64,000 nucleotides of DNA from an uncultured Myxococcales bacterium (GTDB lineage: Bacteria > Myxococcota_A > Polyangia > Polyangiales > Polyangiaceae): positions 1 to 64,000 of the forward strand of contig CALFEQ010000082.1 in NCBI GenBank assembly GCA_937949945.1, read 5' to 3'. The notes under the pieces are model-generated. The model did no database searches and was not told the DNA's origin. It was given only the letters and a program-made list of their open reading frames with translations. Every line of letters begins with the position of its first letter. Positions within the stretch are counted from its first letter, which is position 1. The position numbers and the translations under genes are program-made. Below, piece after piece: positions 1 to 8,383 of the stretch.

Positions 1-120
1 GTAGCTACGCCCCGTCAAGCCTGCATCGAACGTCCGTCCACAGACGGGTACAGCGTCATCATCGAGCTCCCCGCGTCACCGAAGAGGAGCGGACAAGACG
101 TAACGGCCGAGGCAACATGA
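1..120 (+). CDS. C-terminal end of a truncated gene
   Basis: An open frame enters from the left edge and ends at TGA 118-120, giving 39 residues that end in QDVTAEAT. No start lies in the window and the family cannot be recognised. Support is indirect: the composition looks protein-like (a segment DGYSVIIELPAS), and if the gene is real, the array at 153-190 sits in a convergent gap, as the other two heptamer arrays do. It could also be a chance open frame, since stop codons are rare at this GC content. Confidence 0.35.
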   Translation, partial: VATPRQACIERPSTDGYSVIIELPASPKRSGQDVTAEAT

Positions 121-152
121 CGGAGCCGCGCAGGAAGCCGGGCGGCCCAAGC

Positions 153-190
153 TGAGGACTGAGGACTGAGGACTGAGGACTGAGGACTGA
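153..190. repeat. Heptamer tandem repeat, TGAGGAC x5
   Basis: Five perfect copies of the 7-mer TGAGGAC follow each other, plus a partial TGA. The array lies between the end of the left-edge frame and the end of the minus-strand gene at 240. Related heptamer arrays occur at 18204-18410 and 31240-31290, also in convergent gaps. The rest of the 121-239 stretch shows nothing else. Confidence 0.85.
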
Positions 191-239
191 TCTCTCAGGC
201 AGCCATCCGCCTGCCGCGCTACGAGCGCGCGGCGGCGAG

Positions 240-824
240 CTACATACGAATCGTCTGCACCTCCACCTCGAACGCCTTCAGCTGCGGGTGCGCCGCGAGG
301 AGGGCGTCCTTGCACTTGGCGCCGAGGCTCTCGATGACCGGATCGTGATCGTCCGCTTCGTGGCAGAAGCAGATGTTGATGACGCCGCCTCGGTCGATCA
401 CGCTGCCGAGGCGGAAGCGCGACGCGCGCGGGGCGTAGAGCTCGCCCCTGCCGACGTTCTCCTTGAAGAACGTCTCGGCCAGAGCCACCGCCTTCGCCCG
501 ACTGATCGTGGGCTTCGGCTTCGGCGGCGGCGGCTTGTTCGTCATGTCGATCGTCTTCTTGTAGGGGACCGCGGGCGGAGGGTTCGCCTTCGCGGGCGGG
601 GGCAGCTTCGGTCGCTTCGCGCCCGCCTCCGGCCGCGCGAGCGCCTTCGCTGAGGCCTTCTTCTTCGCAGGCCCTTTCGACGTCTTCGCGGCCGCCGTCT
701 TCCGCGCGGGGGTCTTCTGCGCGGGCGCCTTCGGGGAGGCCTTCTTCTTCGCGGGCGCCGCCGCCTTCTTCTTCGCCTTCGACGCCGCGGAGCTCCCCTT
801 CCCTGCTCGCTTCTTCGCTGCCAT
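240..824 (-). CDS. Lys/Ala/Pro-rich histone H1-like protein with a small C-terminal domain
   Basis: The start is taken at ATG 824 (MAAKKRAGKG), seven codons inside the longest frame, because translation then begins directly with the basic repeat. The product has 194 residues. Residues 1 to about 105 are Lys/Ala/Pro repeats of AAKKKA or PAKKKA type, as in histone H1-like and AlgP-like bacterial proteins that bind DNA without specificity. The last ~85 residues are different: a non-basic folded segment with a Cys-His pair (ICFCHEADDHDP), of a family I do not recognise. A nucleoid-associated role is inferred from the tail alone. The gene stands alone on the minus strand, with its 3' end at the heptamer array. 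Confidence 0.75.
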   Translation of the reverse strand: MAAKKRAGKGSSAASKAKKKAAAPAKKKASPKAPAQKTPARKTAAAKTSKGPAKKKASAKALARPEAGAKRPKLPPPAKANPPPAVPYKKTIDMTNKPPPPKPKPTISRAKAVALAETFFKENVGRGELYAPRASRFRLGSVIDRGGVINICFCHEADDHDPVIESLGAKCKDALLAAHPQLKAFEVEVQTIRM

Positions 825-920
825 GACGGCGTCCGAAGCTATCACGACTCTCGCACGCCAGGCCGGCGTTCGAGGTCGAGCCTCACGACGTCGCCGGCTC
901 GCGGTCGATGCGCCGCCTGC

Positions 921-1115
921 TCACTCGTTGGCCGCGCCCCGCAGACGACGCCAGTGGCGCTGCGCCTCGGGCGGGGCGACACGCATCGTGAATTCACGCA
1001 TCTCCTCGAGCCATCGGAGGCGTGCCTCGACGGGCAGCCGGGCAAACGCGAAGAGCTGCTCGTCCGAGACCCAGTAGGAGAAGCCGGGACGATGCCCCAT
1101 CGAGCCGTCACCCAT
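921..1115 (-). CDS. Small (64 aa) partner of the nucleotidyltransferase
   Basis: A 64-residue protein starts at ATG 1115 inside the 3' end of the nucleotidyltransferase gene (8-nt overlap), which suggests translational coupling. The sequence (SDEQLFAFARLPVEARLRWLEEMREF) is predicted helical. From memory, it resembles small proteins often encoded next to such nucleotidyltransferases. The pair looks like a toxin-antitoxin or MNT-type module, but which partner would be the toxin cannot be read from sequence. Confidence 0.6.
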   Translation of the reverse strand: MGDGSMGHRPGFSYWVSDEQLFAFARLPVEARLRWLEEMREFTMRVAPPEAQRHWRRLRGAANE

Positions 1116-1617
1116 CGCCGCCTACCTCCTTCTTCGCCGCCAGGATCCGTTCGAGGTGCTCGGCGTCCGACAAATCCTGTGCTCGACCGGCGGCCCGCTT
1201 CATGGCGATCAAGTCGGCCAGCGCCACGACGTGTACGGGAACGTCGCCGAGGCGCAGGACGGTCGCCCGCGCGACGAGCTCGTCGGGCTCCACGCTCGGC
1301 GGGCTCACGAGCACGTCGACCTCCCGAAGCGGATCATTCGGATCCGTGAACGTCACCGCGAGGAGGTTGCGAGAGGCCATCTCGCGACGGAACTCCGGAT
1401 CGGAGAAGCGGACGAGCGACGCGGGCACGCGGCACTTCAGACGCAGCTCGGAGAGGACGCCCGCGAGGGCTTCGAGGTTCGCGCTGTCCAGGCGCGGCAC
1501 GATGTCGACGTCGTACGTCATCCTCGGTACGCCGTGCAGGTTCACCGCGACGCCGCCGACGATGCAGTAGTGAACGTCGGATCGGGCGAGCACCTCGATG
1601 AGCTCGCGGATGAACAC
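1108..1617 (-). CDS. Nucleotidyltransferase-fold protein (AbiEii/MNT-like)
   Basis: A GTG start at 1617 gives 169 residues. The N-terminal part has the DNA polymerase beta nucleotidyltransferase signature: GG at residues ~21-22, then after a short helix the D-V-D pair in MTYDVDIV, which would bind Mg-NTP. Size and motif spacing fit the small AbiEii/DUF6036-like nucleotidyltransferases of toxin-antitoxin loci. Such enzymes can transfer NMP to protein or tRNA, but the target here is unknown. The 64-aa partner gene overlaps its 3' end. A general nucleotidyltransferase outside a TA system is the main alternative. Confidence 0.7.
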   Translation of the reverse strand: MFIRELIEVLARSDVHYCIVGGVAVNLHGVPRMTYDVDIVPRLDSANLEALAGVLSELRLKCRVPASLVRFSDPEFRREMASRNLLAVTFTDPNDPLREVDVLVSPPSVEPDELVARATVLRLGDVPVHVVALADLIAMKRAAGRAQDLSDAEHLERILAAKKEVGGDG

Positions 1618-1704
1618 CCGTGTACTTTAGCAGCACGCTTCGGCCCGCGGCCACGCGCTCACCACGCCTGAGGGCACGTCGCCGCGCACCGCAGCGTCGC
1701 GCTC

Positions 1705-2208
1705 TCAGGAACCGCTCGAGCTCGACGACGAGCCGAACGCGTCCGGGGCACCGCTCGAGCCTCCCTCGGACGACGAAGGCTGCGTCGGCGCCGGGACGCC
1801 GCACTGCGCGTAGACGGACTCCGGAATGCCGCTGCAAGCGCTCGAGCAGTCGATCGGGAACGTGAGGTCGCCGCACGTGCACGAGCCCGTGGCGTCCGCC
1901 CAGGTGCCTCCGGTCGGCGCGATGCACTCGCAGGTCACCCGCAGGTCTTTCGTCGAGCACGTGTAGTCGTGCGCGACCATGCAGCTGAACGTCGGCCCGC
2001 CGCCGCCGCTCGAGCCGCCTCCGATCCCGCTGTAGACGCAGTCGGCCTCGGCCCCGTCGTCCCCGCCCTCATCGGTACTGGCGGCCTCGCCTCGGATCTG
2101 CGCCCCCTTCGAGGAGGACGGCTCGTCCCCGACCGACTTTCCGCCACACGCGAACGTGAGGCCGTAGACAGGAACGAGACAGGCGAGGACGAGGAGCGAC
2201 CGATTCAT
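1705..2208 (-). CDS. Ser/Gly-rich, Cys-containing lipoprotein
   Basis: ATG 2208 gives 167 residues and is chosen because a lipoprotein signal follows at once: MNRSLL, a hydrophobic core, then GLTFAC as lipobox. The mature part is acidic and glycine/serine-rich and has about 12 cysteines between residues 58 and 137 (for example CTCKxxx-type spacing around TCECIAP and CTCGDL), so it is probably disulfide-bonded outside the cytoplasm. The last ~20 residues are mostly serine. Function is unknown. It is divergent from the lipase-like gene at 2359, with a 150-bp gap between them. Confidence 0.75.
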   Translation of the reverse strand: MNRSLLVLACLVPVYGLTFACGGKSVGDEPSSSKGAQIRGEAASTDEGGDDGAEADCVYSGIGGGSSGGGGPTFSCMVAHDYTCSTKDLRVTCECIAPTGGTWADATGSCTCGDLTFPIDCSSACSGIPESVYAQCGVPAPTQPSSSEGGSSGAPDAFGSSSSSSGS

Positions 2209-2358
2209 GATGGTGCGTACGAGCAAGGAGCACACCACCCACGCCGCCCCGAAAATGCGCGTGACTCCCAGCGGGCGTCCTCGTGCGGGCTGTGCCGTCC
2301 TGTGCAGGTGGCACACGTGCCCGGCACGCACGGACCCGCCGCGTGGTATCCCTCGGGC

Positions 2359-5300
2359 ATGCCGAGCCCGCGGTCGATCCTGAAGGCGCTCGTTCTCGCA
2401 GGACTTCTCGCGTCGTGCGTCGTCGACACGGCCCCGACCGGCGCGCGGCGGACGCCGCCGGGCAACGGACCGGTCGTCGTGTTCGACACGCTGAGGCGTC
2501 CGCTGCCGGAGATCCCCCAGCCGAACGACATCGCGACGTTCCCCGACCCGACGAGCCGCACCGGCCGGCGGCTCAACGTGAGCCTCGTCGCGTCGACGCG
2601 GTTCGAGACGGTGGCGCGCGCCGGCTTCGATTCGATGGAGGGCTGGGGCACGTTCGCGCCGATCACCGTGGCGTTCCACAAGAACGACGCGACCCCGGAG
2701 CTCGAGGCGGCGCTCGACCTCGAGGACATCGCCGCCCGCACGCGCGACTACGATCCCGCGGACGATCCCTTCTACGTCATCGATCTGACGACGGGCATCC
2801 CGGTGCCGCTCGACGTCGGCAAGGGGAACTTCCCGCTCGCCCTCGTCGATCGCGACAAGTACTGGCCGAACGATCCCCGCGTGAACGAGGACACGCTCCT
2901 CTTCGAGACCGTGGAGGAGGCCGCGGGGGTCCCTCAGAGCGCGTACCGGCCCGAGCTCGACACGGACTTCGACGGCGTCGTCGACCATCCGAACGTCCTC
3001 CGGCGGAGCCCGACCGGCGAGAGCGCGCGCATCGAAGAGGTCATCGACTGGTACGAGCGCGAGAGCGACACGCTCATCCTTCGGCCCATCGTGCCCCTCG
3101 AGGAAAAGCGCGAGTACGCGGTCGTGCTCACGGATCGGCTGCGCGGACCGGACGGGTCGCCCGTACGGTCGCCGTTCGAGTACATCCATCACGCGCAGCA
3201 GCGACACGGCGCCGAGCGCGTCCGCGAGATCCTCGCCGATCCCGGCAAGCGCGCGTGGTTCGGCGACATCGCAGGCACGGGGCTCGATCACGTCGCCTTC
3301 GTGTGGACCTTCACGACGCAGCCCGTCTACGACGACCTGCGCATCCTGCGCGACGGCCTCCACGGCCACGGCCCGTTCGCGCGGCTCGCGAAGGAGTTCC
3401 CGCCCGAAGCGCGCGCCTTCAAGCTCGTCGGCATGGCGCTCGACGAGGCCGACGAGCCGCCGGGCGCGATCGACCGCACGCCCACGTGCGCGAAGCACGC
3501 CAAGACGCCGTACGTCGTGAACATCGCGCGTACGCGCGACACGATGCGCCTCTTGCTCGAGCGCGCGCTCGGCCTGAAGCCCGAGGAGCTCCGCCGCCTG
3601 CTCGACAGCCTCGACGACGTCGATCACCTCGTCGTCGGCACCTTCGAGTCACCGTACTTCCTCGGCGATCCGAAGAAGGAGGACCCCGATGCGAAGTTCG
3701 AGCTCGACTACCGGAACGGGACCGGGCGCATCGGTCGTGACACCGTGCAGTTCTGGTTGAGCGTCCCGAAGGCGAAGGGCGAATCGAAGCAGCCCTTCCC
3801 CGTCACCGTCTGGGCGCACGGCACGACGCTGCACGCGGACGAGATCATCGCGCGCGCCGGCTACTTCGCGAAGCAGGGCCTCGCGATGATGGGGATCAAC
3901 ATGCCCGGACACGGCCTCTACCTCGATCCCCAGCTCGAGGGCGCCGCGACGGTCATCTTCCGCGGCGAGTGCCTCACCCCGTTCGTCCGGGCGCTCGGCG
4001 CAGGCCGCCACACCGATCTCAACGGCGACGGCACGCCGGACTCCGGCGGCCTGTTGTGGTCGGCGCACGTGTTCCACTCGCGCGACAACATCCGCCAGTC
4101 CGTCATCGACGAGATGCAGGCGACGCGCGTGCTCCGGTCCTGGGACGGCGTCCGCCGCTCGACGCAGGACTACGACGGCGACGGCGTCCCCGATCTCGCG
4201 GGCGACTTCGACGGAGACGGCGTCCCGGACGTCGGCGGACCGAACGTGCCCATCACGACGTCGGGGAACTCCTTCGGCGGCGTCCTCGCCATGATCCACG
4301 GCGCGCTCGATCCCAACGTCAGCGCCGCGGGCGCGATCTCGGGCGGCGGCGGGCTGATGGACATCGCGACGCGCTCCGCGCTCGTGCCCGACTCGGTCAT
4401 CCAGAAGGTCCTCAGCCCGCTCGTGGTCTCCGTCCCCGCCGCGAACATCCGCCCGCGCGACGGCCAACCCCAGACGCGATGCGCGCTGCAGGACCGCTCC
4501 GTGAGGTTCGTCGTCAACGACCTGACCGAGTCGCGCGAGATCGAGATCGCGTGCCTCACGCCGGCGGAGCTCGATCTCGGTCGCACCGTCGTCGTCACGA
4601 ACCTACGCAACCAGGAGCGCCGGTGTGCGCGCACGACGATCGACGGTCGCTTCCGCGTCCCGATCCCGGCCGACGTCGGCGACCGCCTCGACATCCAGAT
4701 CTACGACGCTCCCGACGTCGTCGTGTCCTACGACGGCTGCGAGGTCGTGCCGGGCGCGCCCGTCGGACGGCGCATCCGCACGTTCGAGCAGCCGGCGATC
4801 GCCCACACGCCCGTCGCGGACGAGAGCAAGACGTGCGAAGCGGCGTACGAAAGGACCGATCTCGATCCGGCCGCCGGCTGCCAGCAGTTCCGCGACACGT
4901 TCTTCCCCGTCGGCTCGCCCCTCGTGGCGCCGCAGGAGGGCCTCGGCCTCCGGCGGCAGTCGCCCGAGCTCCGGCGGCTCTTCAATCTGACGCAGGCCGC
5001 GGTCGACCCGGGCGATCCGATCAACTTCGCGCCGTACTACGGGATCCGCAGCGCGCCCGGCCCCGACGGATCGCCGATGCCGCCGCGCGCCATCGTCGAG
5101 ATGAACACCGCCGGCGATCCGCTCGTGCCGACGAGCAGCGGCTACGCGTTCGCGCGGGCCGCGGGGGCGGTGCCTTTCCTGCCGCCGTCGTTCGCCGAAA
5201 CGCATCCCGAATGGGCCGAGTACGCGACGCCTCGCCCGCTCTGGGACGCGCTCGGCGGGCGGACGCCGAACGAGGTGCTGATCGAGTCGCACGTCCTCGA

Positions 5301-5808
5301 AGGCATCCCGCGCCTCGCGCGCACCCGCGCGGGAGAGAAGTGCGCGCCGAACTACGTGTCGAGCCCCGTCTGCACGAGCCCGCCCTCGAGCGAGGCGTGC
5401 ACGCGCGCGGTCTTCGATATCGACTGGCTCGCCGAAGGCCAGAACCTCTGGGACGCGCCGCGCCCCGAGACACCGCTGCGCCTCGCGCGCGCCATCGACG
5501 TGCGCGTCGCCGACTCCGTCTCGTGCGTGCGCGCGTGGGAGCCGCGCCTCTCGGGGCGGCCGTTCGCGCCCGACGACGCCGCGTGGAAGGGATCGCAGCC
5601 GCTCGCGAGCGTGCTCAACACGTGGATCGACCCGGACGGGACGCACGTCTTCGCGATCGGCAATCCGTGCAAGAAGTTCGACGACGTCGTCTATTACGAT
5701 CACTTGCTGGTGCGCTTCCTCGCGACGCGTGGACACGACCTCTATTTCTTGAGCCGCCCGTCGTCGCATCTCTGCCTGGAGCGGGAGTCGTGCCCGTTCT
5801 TCCGGTGA
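2359..5808 (+). CDS. Large lipase/esterase-like alpha/beta hydrolase lipoprotein
   Basis: ATG 2359 is chosen because it opens a lipoprotein signal (MPSPRSILKALVLAGLLASC, Cys 20), giving 1149 residues. The first half resembles the N-terminal region of bacterial virulence-factor-type lipases. At about residues 480-660 there is a hydrolase core: VWAHGTT (oxyanion-type HG) and the nucleophile elbow SGNSFGG at ~635. Two aspartate-rich calcium-type loops (DLNGDGTPD and DYDGDGVPD/DFDGDGVPD) lie between them. Late residues include a plausible Asp and the His of DPDGTHVF. It probably acts at the outer membrane or outside the cell on an ester substrate. The downstream gene starts within its last codons, suggesting co-transcription. 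Confidence 0.8.
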   Translation: MPSPRSILKALVLAGLLASCVVDTAPTGARRTPPGNGPVVVFDTLRRPLPEIPQPNDIATFPDPTSRTGRRLNVSLVASTRFETVARAGFDSMEGWGTFAPITVAFHKNDATPELEAALDLEDIAARTRDYDPADDPFYVIDLTTGIPVPLDVGKGNFPLALVDRDKYWPNDPRVNEDTLLFETVEEAAGVPQSAYRPELDTDFDGVVDHPNVLRRSPTGESARIEEVIDWYERESDTLILRPIVPLEEKREYAVVLTDRLRGPDGSPVRSPFEYIHHAQQRHGAERVREILADPGKRAWFGDIAGTGLDHVAFVWTFTTQPVYDDLRILRDGLHGHGPFARLAKEFPPEARAFKLVGMALDEADEPPGAIDRTPTCAKHAKTPYVVNIARTRDTMRLLLERALGLKPEELRRLLDSLDDVDHLVVGTFESPYFLGDPKKEDPDAKFELDYRNGTGRIGRDTVQFWLSVPKAKGESKQPFPVTVWAHGTTLHADEIIARAGYFAKQGLAMMGINMPGHGLYLDPQLEGAATVIFRGECLTPFVRALGAGRHTDLNGDGTPDSGGLLWSAHVFHSRDNIRQSVIDEMQATRVLRSWDGVRRSTQDYDGDGVPDLAGDFDGDGVPDVGGPNVPITTSGNSFGGVLAMIHGALDPNVSAAGAISGGGGLMDIATRSALVPDSVIQKVLSPLVVSVPAANIRPRDGQPQTRCALQDRSVRFVVNDLTESREIEIACLTPAELDLGRTVVVTNLRNQERRCARTTIDGRFRVPIPADVGDRLDIQIYDAPDVVVSYDGCEVVPGAPVGRRIRTFEQPAIAHTPVADESKTCEAAYERTDLDPAAGCQQFRDTFFPVGSPLVAPQEGLGLRRQSPELRRLFNLTQAAVDPGDPINFAPYYGIRSAPGPDGSPMPPRAIVEMNTAGDPLVPTSSGYAFARAAGAVPFLPPSFAETHPEWAEYATPRPLWDALGGRTPNEVLIESHVLEGIPRLARTRAGEKCAPNYVSSPVCTSPPSSEACTRAVFDIDWLAEGQNLWDAPRPETPLRLARAIDVRVADSVSCVRAWEPRLSGRPFAPDDAAWKGSQPLASVLNTWIDPDGTHVFAIGNPCKKFDDVVYYDHLLVRFLATRGHDLYFLSRPSSHLCLERESCPFFR

Positions 5809-6668
5809 TCGCCCGCGGGCTTCGCGAGCTCTTCACCGCGCCCTCCGAAGACGACGTCGCGCGCGCGCTCGCCTCGCTCGCGGTGAGGACCGAAGGGGCG
5901 GCCGCGATCGTCTCGCGCGGCGCGGGCGATCCGCTCTTCGGCGGGCGGACGCCGACGGCGGAGGTCGTCCGCATCGAGCCGGGCGTGTATGCGCACACGC
6001 CGACGGCCGCCGCGCGGACGAAGCTGCTCGAGGCCGCGGCCGCCATCGCGCCGCGCGTGGAGGTCCACGTCCCGCTCGTCACGGGAGGTCACCGCGGGCG
6101 CCTCGCGATCGATCTGCCTCGCCGCGTCCTGCGCGCCGCGGGCGTCCGCACGGCGGAGCCCGGCGATCGCCTCGCCGGCGAGCGGACGCACGTCTTCTTC
6201 GACGACGAGCCGCTCGTCGTCGAGGCCGCACGCGCCGGCCTGCGCTTCGCCGGCCGTCGCGGGGCATGGCTCTCGTTCGAGCGGAGCTCCGCCGTCGAGC
6301 CGGAGTCGGCCGAGGCGTTCGCACGCGAGCTCTTGCGGGTGCTCCGCACGATGCCGGAAGCCGAGCGACGGAGGCGTCACGACACGCCCGAGCAGGCCGT
6401 CTCGGCGATGCGTGCACGCGGGCGCCGCCGGCACGCGCGCTCTCCCATCGGGCGCGCTCGCCTGCGGCGCGCGATCGGCTGGGTCGACGCCCTGTTCCCG
6501 GGCGGACCGAACTGCCTGCGCCGTACGCTCACCGAGCTCGCGCTCGACCGCGGCGCCGCCGGCGAGACGCTCGTGTTCGGTCTCGACGTCGGCAAGACCG
6601 GTCACGTCGCCTTCAAGGACGCCGAGGACTGCACGTTCGACGTCGTGTTCGAGGTGCCTCCGCGGTGA
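5790..6668 (+). CDS. Protein with a C-terminal McjB/transglutaminase-like domain
   Basis: GTG 5790 (GGAG 8 nt upstream) gives 292 residues and overlaps the lipase stop. GTG 5805 is a second possible start. The last ~75 residues resemble the cysteine-protease-like C-terminal domain of lasso-peptide maturation protein McjB: WVDALFPGGPNCLRRTLTEL with the putative nucleophile Cys, then GLDVGKTGHVAFKD with a His in the place of the usual AHAW. The N-terminal 200 residues are not recognised. No lasso precursor, RRE protein or asparagine-synthetase-like McjC is nearby, so a role in lasso-peptide synthesis is unlikely. A transglutaminase-fold peptidase acting with the upstream hydrolase is possible but unproven. 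Confidence 0.6.
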   Translation: MPVLPVIARGLRELFTAPSEDDVARALASLAVRTEGAAAIVSRGAGDPLFGGRTPTAEVVRIEPGVYAHTPTAAARTKLLEAAAAIAPRVEVHVPLVTGGHRGRLAIDLPRRVLRAAGVRTAEPGDRLAGERTHVFFDDEPLVVEAARAGLRFAGRRGAWLSFERSSAVEPESAEAFARELLRVLRTMPEAERRRRHDTPEQAVSAMRARGRRRHARSPIGRARLRRAIGWVDALFPGGPNCLRRTLTELALDRGAAGETLVFGLDVGKTGHVAFKDAEDCTFDVVFEVPPR

Positions 6669-6773
6669 GCGCCGGAGTGAAGGAAGGACCGACGGAACGC
6701 GCGACGGCGCGCGCCGCGACGCGAGGCGAACGTGGCCTTGACGTCGCCGCGCGCTCCGACGAGTCTGTCGCGC

Positions 6774-7286
6774 ATGCGCTATTACGTGTCGCTCGATCCC
6801 GCGGCGGACAAGGAGCCCACCGTGGTCGACGTGACGGAGCTGCCCACGGGACAGCTCGAGGTCCTTCTCGGCGGCAAGCCCGTACCCGTCGACGTCGTCT
6901 GGCTCGACGGCACGGCCTCGATCCGGGTCGGCGGCCGCGTCGTCGATCTGACCGTGGAAGGTCAGCCGCCGGAGATCGGCGCCGTCGCGAGCGGCCACCG
7001 GTCGTACGTACGCGTCGAGAGCGAGCGGCAGCGAGCTGCGGCCGCGGCTCGGAAGGCGGGCGGCGGCGCCGGCGACAAGGTGATCAAGACGCCGATGCCG
7101 GGCCGCGTCGTCAAGGTCCTCGTCAGCGAGGGCGCCGAGCTCGAGGCCGGAGCGACGCTGTGCGTGATCGAGGCGATGAAGATGGAGAACGAAGTGAAGG
7201 TGAAGGCGGCCTGCAAGGTCCTCGAGGTCCACGTGACCGAGGGCGCGACCGTCGAGGGTGGCGCCAAGCTGTTCACCTTGGGCTGA
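6774..7286 (+). CDS. Stand-alone biotin/lipoyl-attachment domain protein
   Basis: ATG 6774 gives 170 residues. The C-terminal ~75 residues form a complete biotinyl domain: KTPMPGRVVKVLV, then the modification site EAMKMEN with the target Lys near residue 136, and a closing beta strand GGAKLFTLG. The N-terminal half is beta-rich (MRYYVSLDPAADKEPTVVDV), as in the biotinyl subunits of acyl-CoA or oxaloacetate carboxylases. It would carry CO2 for a carboxylase, but no carboxylase or carboxyltransferase gene is in the window. Three bases separate it from the downstream PLP-enzyme gene, so they are probably co-transcribed. Confidence 0.85.
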   Translation: MRYYVSLDPAADKEPTVVDVTELPTGQLEVLLGGKPVPVDVVWLDGTASIRVGGRVVDLTVEGQPPEIGAVASGHRSYVRVESERQRAAAAARKAGGGAGDKVIKTPMPGRVVKVLVSEGAELEAGATLCVIEAMKMENEVKVKAACKVLEVHVTEGATVEGGAKLFTLG

Positions 7287-7289
7287 GCC

Positions 7290-8366
7290 ATGGATGCGCC
7301 GCTCTCCGCGCGGAAGAAGCGCCTCTACCTCGTCCACGCGCCGACGCCGATCGAGCGGCGCCCCGCGCTCGACGAGATCGTCGGCGCGGAGGTCTGGATC
7401 AAGCGCGACGACGCGACGTCCGGGGCCGAGGCGGGGAACAAGATCCGCAAGCTCGAGTTCCTCCTCGCCGACGCCATGGAGCGCGGCGCGGACGTCGTCA
7501 TCACGTGCGGAGGCATCCAGTCGAACCACGCACGCGCGACGGCGCTCCTCTGCGCTCGGTTCGGGCTCCAAGCGATCCTCTACCTGCGCGTCCCCGATCC
7601 GGCGAAGGCGAAGGAGTCGCTCGATTGCACGGGCAACGCGCTGCTCGATCGCCTCGCGGGCGCGACGATTCGTCTGATCACGCCAGCCGAGTACCGCGAG
7701 CGTGGCGCGATCATGGAGGCCGCGCGCGTGGAGCTCGAGTCCCAGGGCGTCCGCGCCTACGTGATCCCGGAAGGAGGCTCGAACGGGCTCGGGGCGCTCG
7801 GCTACGTCGAGGCGATGCGCGAGACGAAGAAGCAGCTCGACCTCGGCCTCTGCGACGGCATCGGCTCGTTCGACGTCGTCGCGCACGCATGCGGCTCGGG
7901 CGGCACCGCCGCCGGCGTGGCGCTCGGCGCGGCGCGCCACGGCGTCGCGCGCGAGACCTGGGCGTTCGCCGTCTGCGACGATCGCGACTACTTCGAGAAG
8001 GTGATCGGCCGGATCGCCGCCGAGACGCGCGGCCACGACTCGGACCTGCCGCCGCTCGCGATCCTCGAGCCCTCGGCGGGCGCGCACGTCGCTCCCGACG
8101 GCTCGGCTCGCCTCGTCGTCGACGACCGCGCGAAGGGCCCCGCCTACGCCGTGATGTCGGACGAGCAGAAGGCCTTCCTGGTGGCCGTCGCGCGCAGGAC
8201 CGGTCTCGTGCTCGACCCGGTCTACACCGGCAAGGCCATGTTCGGGCTCGCGCGCGCGGTGGAGCGCGGCGACATCGCCCGCGACGCGCGCATCCTCTTC
8301 ATCCACACGGGCGGGCTGCCGGGTCTGCTCGCACAGGGCGAGGAGCTCCGCGCGGCCCTCGACTGA
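7290..8366 (+). CDS. dcyD: D-cysteine desulfhydrase / ACC deaminase family PLP enzyme
   Basis: The 358-residue product belongs to the fold-type II PLP family that includes D-cysteine desulfhydrase and 1-aminocyclopropane-1-carboxylate deaminase. The Schiff-base Lys lies in GAEAGNKIRKLEFLL near residue 50, followed by the conserved CGGIQSNHARATA substrate/PLP region and a Gly-rich phosphate loop (ACGSGGTAAGVA). D-cysteine desulfhydrase splits D-cysteine to pyruvate, ammonia and sulfide. Substrate choice between D-cysteine and ACC cannot be settled by eye. ATG 7290 lies 3 nt after the biotinyl-domain gene. Confidence 0.85.
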   Translation: MDAPLSARKKRLYLVHAPTPIERRPALDEIVGAEVWIKRDDATSGAEAGNKIRKLEFLLADAMERGADVVITCGGIQSNHARATALLCARFGLQAILYLRVPDPAKAKESLDCTGNALLDRLAGATIRLITPAEYRERGAIMEAARVELESQGVRAYVIPEGGSNGLGALGYVEAMRETKKQLDLGLCDGIGSFDVVAHACGSGGTAAGVALGAARHGVARETWAFAVCDDRDYFEKVIGRIAAETRGHDSDLPPLAILEPSAGAHVAPDGSARLVVDDRAKGPAYAVMSDEQKAFLVAVARRTGLVLDPVYTGKAMFGLARAVERGDIARDARILFIHTGGLPGLLAQGEELRAALD

Positions 8367-8383
8367 GGCGCTCGACGGACGTC

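Noticed and set aside
153..190. CRISPR-like array
   Set aside because: The unit is 7 bp with no spacers, a simple tandem repeat.
5742..8306. 854-codon open frame on the minus strand
   Set aside because: It crosses several well-supported plus-strand genes and has no recognisable domain.
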